Made by a program: the position numbers and the translations under genes. Of a stretch of 10,568 nucleotides of DNA, positions 7,098 to 10,568 are shown piece after piece. Numbering within the stretch: the first letter of the stretch is position 1; each line of letters opens with the position of its first letter. This DNA is from UBA6136 sp964344495 (lineage in GTDB: Bacteria > Pseudomonadota > Gammaproteobacteria > Methylococcales > Methylococcaceae), in assembly GCA_964344495.1 (NCBI GenBank), contig CAYFNI010000081.1, positions 1 to 10,568 on the forward strand, read 5' to 3'. Under the pieces are notes generated by a model. It was not told the DNA's origin and ran no database searches. It saw nothing but the letters and a program-made list of their open reading frames with translations.

Positions 7098-7127
7098 GGG
7101 CATGTTCCGAGCAGATGAAAAACTCTG

Positions 7128-7133
7128 ATGATA
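7128..7133 (-). promoter_or_regulatory. Putative -10 box of purD
   Basis: TATCAT on the minus strand matches the sigma70 -10 hexamer at 5 of 6 positions and lies about 30 nt before the purD start. The -35 region at 17 bp spacing is poor. No palindromic PurR operator is visible in the gap 7098-7198, and I see no T-tract terminator there for the upstream receptor gene. Weak prediction. Confidence 0.25.
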
Positions 7134-7198
7134 CTTGGTTCAGCCATCGCAATACATGGATCGGCCGCCTTATGTGGGCGCTGGCCAGTACTCGAGGG

Positions 7199-9313
7199 TC
7201 AGTAGCTGACCTGAAAGCCGATCTGGACACCCCGGCCGGGCTCGGGGGCAAAATTCTTGAGGTACGAGGTGGCGTTGCGAATGTCCTGGTCCAGCAGGTT
7301 GTTGCCCTTGAGGTAGAACAGCAGCTGAGTGTCTGCGAGTGCGCTGGCCTGGTACTGAACGCCGACATTCATCAGCACCCAGCCGGGGGTCGTGCTTTCG
7401 TTTTCGCCGGCATCATTCTGGGGCTGGCCGCGCGTCACGCGAAAATAGCTCGACCATTTGCCCTTGGCATAGTCGAGTTGGGAACCAAACCGTAACGGTG
7501 GCATGCGCGGTACATTGCCATTGCCGCTGTCGGTGAGTTGCCCGCGGGTGTAGTCGCCAAACAGGGTCAGGTCGATCAGGCCGTAGCCGTTTTCCATCAG
7601 TGGCAACAGGAGATTGGTTTCGAACCCTTTGAAAATGGCATCGGCTTGATCGATCTGCAGGACGGGCAGCGCGTCAACCACCTGGCCGGTGTATTGGGCA
7701 TAGATATAGTCGTTGACCCAGTTGTTGAACAGGTTGAACTGTGCGTCGATCCAGTCCTGCTTGAAGGTATAGCCGAGTTCGAGGTTGAGCGAGGTTTCCA
7801 TGGTGAGGTTCGGGTTGCCGATTTCAAAGGCGCGGGTCGCGGCATGCGCGCCATTGATGTAGAGCTCCTGCGCCTGGGCGCCGCGCTGCGATTCGGTGAA
7901 TGCAAGGCTGAGCTGGTTGGAGGAATCAACAGCCCAGAGCCCTGAGAGGGAACTGCTGACCGGCAGGAACTGACGTGCTTCATAGCCGCTGCTGGCGACC
8001 GGCGTGACATTCTGTGGTTCGATGCGCAGGCCGGCATCGTAGGTGAGCGGACCGTCTTTCAGGGTTTCGACCGCAAACACGCCGTAGTTGGCAATCTCGG
8101 TGCGGGGGATGGTGGCCTCGTCGCCGATTGCCTGGGTGACACCGTTGACGGACTGGAACCCCCATTGGCCGGTGAACGGTCCGAGAGGCTGATGGGTCAG
8201 TTCGATGCGTCCTTCGTAGGTGTTGCTGGACCAGGTGGTGCCGATGTCAGTCCCTTCCAGTTCGACGTGCGTGTAGTCGGTATATCCGAAGCGTACCTTC
8301 AATTTCTCGGCCAGCTCGAATGGATGGTCAAGGCCACCCCGAAAGTCGTATTTGGTTTGGTTCAGCTGGATACGGATGTTGGGTTCATCCGGAATGCCAA
8401 GCGGCGGGATGCCATAGTTGTTGTCGAGGTAATTGATGGCAACGCCGGCAAAGCGATCCTCATCGACCCACGACAGACCGGCCGTACCGCCCTGGGCGCG
8501 GGCATTGGAGTTGGCCACGTAGCCGTCGGTGTTTTGCAGCGCGGGCAAGGCGGCCAAGGCCGGATCCGTGGACCGGGCTGCATTTTCGTCGATGGCGGGA
8601 CCGCCGATGGTTTCGTTGCCACTGTTGCGGTAGAAACCATCCAGATGGTAGGCGACATTTGCTCCACCGCCCTCCAGTTTCAGCGAACTGGACGTTTCAT
8701 CCAAGGCCGAGTTGTAAATCTGGTTGAGCGCGCCACCGAGGGGCTTGGTGGCTTTCTTCTCCGGTACACGGTTGTCAATCACATTGACCACGCCGCCGAT
8801 GGCGCCGCTGCCGTAAAGCAGCGTTGATGGACCGCGGAGTACTTCAATCCGCTCGGCCTGGGATGGCTCGATGCTGTTGGCGTGATCGGGGCTGATGTTC
8901 GATACATCGTTGTTGCCGATGCCGTTCTCCATGATGCGCACGCGCGGGCCACTCAGCCCGCGGATCACCGGCTGGCCCACGCCGGGCCCGAATGACTGGT
9001 TGTTGATGCCGGGTTGTTGTGCCAGGGTGGCGCCAAGGGTCGGTCCCATCTGCTGACGCAGCTCGGTGTCTTCCAGCACCGAAACAGGCCGGGCCAGACT
9101 GCCGATGGTGCGATCGAGCGGTTCGCTTTCCACGACCACTGTTGCCAGTTCGTGCGTCGGCTCATCAAGAACCAGAGTATCAGTGCCCGCATCGGCCGCT
9201 GACACAGCCTTCGCGTGTTGCTCGACCATGATCGGCATGGTGTCAGGGTTGGCCGCCAGTACGCTCGTGGGCAGCACAAGGCTGAGTAGTGTTCCTCGCA
9301 TCAATTTCGACAT
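7199..9313 (-). CDS. TonB-dependent outer-membrane receptor, ZnuD-like
   Basis: About 704 residues. Signal peptide MSKLMRGTLLSLVLPTSVLA, probable cleavage before ANPD. A TonB-box-like ATVVVESE follows at about 57-64, after an unusually long mature N-terminal stretch. The plug domain (about 70-185) contains ARPVSVLED, QQPGINNQSFGPGVGQPVIRG, SPDHANSIEP and IEVLRGPSTLLYGSGAIGGVVNVID, the form seen in ZnuD-type receptors. The 22-strand-type barrel follows, with YTHVELEGTDIGTTW and GRIELTHQPLG, and ends in an aromatic residue (GFQVSY), as expected for BAM recognition. Zinc is the likeliest substrate, but no His-rich loop is seen, so another metal or organic ligand is possible. Start choice: GGAGG (9314-9318) abuts the ATG at 9313, and a second ATG at 9301 lies 12 nt from it. 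I kept 9313 because it gives a normal-length signal peptide with basic residues. A TTG at 9349 is unlikely. No znu transport genes are nearby. Confidence 0.9.
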   Translation of the reverse strand: MSKLMRGTLLSLVLPTSVLAANPDTMPIMVEQHAKAVSAADAGTDTLVLDEPTHELATVVVESEPLDRTIGSLARPVSVLEDTELRQQMGPTLGATLAQQPGINNQSFGPGVGQPVIRGLSGPRVRIMENGIGNNDVSNISPDHANSIEPSQAERIEVLRGPSTLLYGSGAIGGVVNVIDNRVPEKKATKPLGGALNQIYNSALDETSSSLKLEGGGANVAYHLDGFYRNSGNETIGGPAIDENAARSTDPALAALPALQNTDGYVANSNARAQGGTAGLSWVDEDRFAGVAINYLDNNYGIPPLGIPDEPNIRIQLNQTKYDFRGGLDHPFELAEKLKVRFGYTDYTHVELEGTDIGTTWSSNTYEGRIELTHQPLGPFTGQWGFQSVNGVTQAIGDEATIPRTEIANYGVFAVETLKDGPLTYDAGLRIEPQNVTPVASSGYEARQFLPVSSSLSGLWAVDSSNQLSLAFTESQRGAQAQELYINGAHAATRAFEIGNPNLTMETSLNLELGYTFKQDWIDAQFNLFNNWVNDYIYAQYTGQVVDALPVLQIDQADAIFKGFETNLLLPLMENGYGLIDLTLFGDYTRGQLTDSGNGNVPRMPPLRFGSQLDYAKGKWSSYFRVTRGQPQNDAGENESTTPGWVLMNVGVQYQASALADTQLLFYLKGNNLLDQDIRNATSYLKNFAPEPGRGVQIGFQVSY

Positions 9314-9330
9314 CCTCCGATTCGAGCAAT

Positions 9331-9342
9331 ATGTTACAACAT
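9331..9342. promoter_or_regulatory. Inverted repeat upstream of the TonB receptor, candidate metalloregulator operator
   Basis: On the minus strand ATGTT-GT-AACAT is a 5-bp inverted repeat around a 2-nt centre, in an AT-rich island within GC-rich DNA, 17 nt before the receptor ATG at 9313. Zur and Fur-family operators are AT-rich dyads containing GTTATA/TATAAC-like half-sites. This one is shorter than the enteric Zur box, so assignment to Zur is only a hypothesis from the ZnuD-like product. It overlaps the region a TTG start at 9349 would have to translate, supporting the downstream start. Confidence 0.3.
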
Positions 9343-9412
9343 CACTCAAGCGGGGGGCGAAGTCATTCGTGACCCTAATCTGTCCGGGCAGTCATCGGGG
9401 TTTTCCCTTGTT

Positions 9413-9418
9413 TATGCT
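9413..9418 (+). promoter_or_regulatory. Putative -10 region of the MlaC-like gene
   Basis: TATGCT (4 of 6 to the -10 consensus) lies in TTGTTTATGCTAGGAT, about 35 nt before the ATG at 9454. The overlapping TAGGAT is an alternative. No strong -35 is visible. The rest of the 140-bp divergent spacer (9314-9453) shows nothing else apart from the inverted repeat near the receptor start. Confidence 0.22.
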
Positions 9419-9453
9419 AGGATGGCGGCTATTTTGAGGAGCGAGGTCCGTCT

Positions 9454-10065
9454 ATGTTTTCGAGGTATGTGCTGGCCCTGTGTCTGGTCGTACTATGGCC
9501 TTTCAGGGCGAATGCCGATGCAGTCGCGGATGCACGAAAACCGGTCGATCGCCTGAATGCCACGCTGATTGAAGTGATGAAAGGGGGCAAGCAGCTGCGT
9601 TACGAGGGCCGCTACAAAAAGCTGGATCCGGTCGTAAAGGACACCTTCGAATTCGAGGCGGTTTCCCTGATTGCGCTGGGTGCGCACTGGAAAAAGCTGG
9701 AACAGCCGCAAAAGGTAGCGTTCATGGCCAAGCTGGCAGATTTAAGCGTGGCCACCTATGCTGCTCAGTTCAAGGAATATGGCGGCGAGTCGTTTCAGTT
9801 CGATGCCAGTCAGGACATCAAGAACGGCCGGCTGTTGCTGAGTTACAACCTCATTGCGCCGAACGAGAAGCCGATCAAGTTCGAGTACTTCGTCGGCCAG
9901 TTCAACGGGCAGTGGCACATCATCAACATCGTTGTCGACGGCATCAGTGATCTGGCCCTGAAAAAAGCGCAGTACACCAGCGTGATTGATCGGGAAGGCT
10001 TCGATGCACTGCTAGCCAAGTTGAATCAGAAGATCGCGGACTACGCCAAGAACAACGCGGCCTGA
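9454..10065 (+). CDS. MlaC/Ttg2D family periplasmic phospholipid-binding protein
   Basis: 203 residues. Signal peptide about 1-21 with the AxA site ANA before DAVAD, so periplasmic. The mature part fits the Tol_Tol_Ttg2 (MlaC) family: N-terminal helices with PVDRLNATLIEVMKGG and YKKLDPVVKDTFEFEAVSLIALGAHWKKL, the central QFKEYGGESF, then strands and the family-typical end FVGQFNGQWHIINIVVDGISDLALKKAQYTSVIDREGFDALLAKL. MlaC proteins carry phospholipids between outer-membrane and inner-membrane Mla components. The C-terminal pattern also resembles HpnM, the hopanoid-cluster relative, so I give no symbol. ATG at 9454 with CGAGGT at 9442-9447, 6 nt spacing. No mlaFEDB or hopanoid genes adjoin: it is a single-gene unit, diverging from the receptor gene and closed by a strong terminator. 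Confidence 0.88.
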   Translation: MFSRYVLALCLVVLWPFRANADAVADARKPVDRLNATLIEVMKGGKQLRYEGRYKKLDPVVKDTFEFEAVSLIALGAHWKKLEQPQKVAFMAKLADLSVATYAAQFKEYGGESFQFDASQDIKNGRLLLSYNLIAPNEKPIKFEYFVGQFNGQWHIINIVVDGISDLALKKAQYTSVIDREGFDALLAKLNQKIADYAKNNAA

Positions 10066-10082
10066 GTCATTCCGGTCGAACC

Positions 10083-10114
10083 CGCAAAAAGGCGCCGACG
10101 GGCGCCTTTTTGCG
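10083..10114. terminator. Bidirectional rho-independent terminator
   Basis: CGCAAAAAGGCGCC - GACG - GGCGCCTTTTTGCG forms a perfect 14-bp hairpin with a 4-nt loop. The T5 run on the plus strand and the matching A5 (T5 on the minus strand) let it act in both directions. It lies 17 nt after the MlaC-like stop and about 20 nt beyond the argE stop at 10134, serving both convergent genes. Confidence 0.9.
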
Positions 10115-10133
10115 TTGCACGGCATGGCGGTGT

Positions 10134-10568
10134 TCAGGCTTCGATGCAGAACCGTTGGATCAGTCGCTCCAGCAGGGTCACACCCGGCCGGATGTGCTCC
10201 AGCGGCAGGAACTCATCCGGCTGATGGGCCTGATCGATATACCCCGGTCCCATGACGATGGTCTCCATGCCCAACTGGCTCAGGAAGGGTGCCTCGGTTC
10301 CGAACGCGACCGCTCCCGCAGCTTGACCGCTGACGGCCTCACAGACGCGGGTCATCTCGGATTCGGCCGCGGTCTCGAACGGCGGCAGGCCGGGGAACAG
10401 TCGCCGCACTTCCAGGCGCAAGCCGGGATGCGTTGCCAGCGTGTGTGCCAACCGCGCGGCGAGCTCGTCGTGCAGGATGTCGATATCCATCCCCGGCAAG
10501 GGACGAATGTCGATCAGCAATTCACAGCAGCCACAGATGCGGTTGGGACTGTCGCCGCCATGAATCGC
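10134..10568 (-). CDS. argE: Acetylornithine deacetylase, 3' part only
   Basis: Partial M20-family metallopeptidase: 144 C-terminal residues are present and the start lies beyond the right edge. ArgE hydrolyses N2-acetylornithine to ornithine and acetate in the linear arginine pathway. The fragment matches E. coli ArgE in order: IHGGDSPNRICGCCELLIDIRP (the end of the lid domain), FGTEAPFLSQLG, and GPGYIDQAHQPDEFL, whose His is the C-terminal zinc ligand (His355 in E. coli). The reading frame is open from 10568 and does not begin at the internal TTG at 10520. It converges with the MlaC-like gene at the shared terminator. DapE is a weaker alternative; the QAHQPDE motif favours ArgE. Confidence 0.93.
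   Translation of the reverse strand, partial: AIHGGDSPNRICGCCELLIDIRPLPGMDIDILHDELAARLAHTLATHPGLRLEVRRLFPGLPPFETAAESEMTRVCEAVSGQAAGAVAFGTEAPFLSQLGMETIVMGPGYIDQAHQPDEFLPLEHIRPGVTLLERLIQRFCIEA

Noticed and set aside
6456..7118. Plus-strand open frame of 220 codons opposite purD
   Set aside because: Mirror of the conserved ATP-grasp coding sequence; no independent ribosome site or domain.
7098..7198. GC-rich imperfect hairpin between the TonB receptor and purD as a terminator
   Set aside because: The GGCC...CGCC / GGCGGCC pairing needs a three-base bulge and has no T-tract on the minus strand.
8165..8827. Plus-strand open frame of 220 codons opposite the TonB receptor
   Set aside because: Antisense to the barrel and plug coding region; product lacks any recognisable motif.
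10134..10520. argE starting at the internal TTG at 10520
   Set aside because: The frame stays open to the right edge and encodes conserved ArgE residues upstream (IHGGDSPNRICGCCE), so the gene is truncated by the window, not short.

Overview
The window reads as an ordinary chromosomal housekeeping region from a GC-rich, non-enteric gammaproteobacterium. The coding density is high, and the order radC / coaBC-dut-argB, with pyrE nearby, is typical of gammaproteobacteria. Nearly every product aligns by eye with E. coli or Pseudomonas proteins. I see no tRNA, rRNA, CRISPR array, insertion sequence or prophage, and no gene-free stretch longer than about 140 bases. I cannot assign a genus. An outer-membrane TonB receptor and periplasmic signal peptides confirm a Gram-negative cell.

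Layout. (1) Positions 1-306: 5' part of radC on the minus strand, divergent from (2) a plus-strand cluster coaBC-dut-argB (398-3034). coaBC makes 4'-phosphopantetheine for coenzyme A, dut removes dUTP, and argB catalyses the second step of arginine synthesis. coaBC and dut overlap by 29 nt. (3) A convergent minus-strand run reads purD -> MoxR ATPase -> pyrE -> DUF4124 protein (7097 down to 3064). Gaps are 37 nt, 32 nt and a 4-nt ATGA overlap. This looks like one transcription unit, with a possible second promoter (perfect TATAAT) in front of moxR. It joins a purine gene, a pyrimidine gene, a chaperone-like AAA+ ATPase and an uncharacterised exported coiled-coil protein. (4) A ZnuD-like TonB-dependent receptor lies on the minus strand (7199-9313) and diverges from (5) a plus-strand periplasmic MlaC/Ttg2D-family lipid-binding protein (9454-10065). 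The 140-bp spacer between them holds an ATGTT-GT-AACAT inverted repeat that could be an operator. (6) A strong bidirectional hairpin terminator separates the MlaC-like gene from the 3' part of argE, which runs off the right end.

Functionally the window combines nucleotide supply (dut, purD, pyrE), arginine synthesis (argB, argE), CoA synthesis (coaBC) and two envelope functions. The least explained parts are the DUF4124 coiled-coil protein with four cysteines, translationally coupled to pyrE, and the MoxR ATPase, which lacks its usual DUF58/VWA partners. I found no convincing new defence, mobile or secondary-metabolite system.
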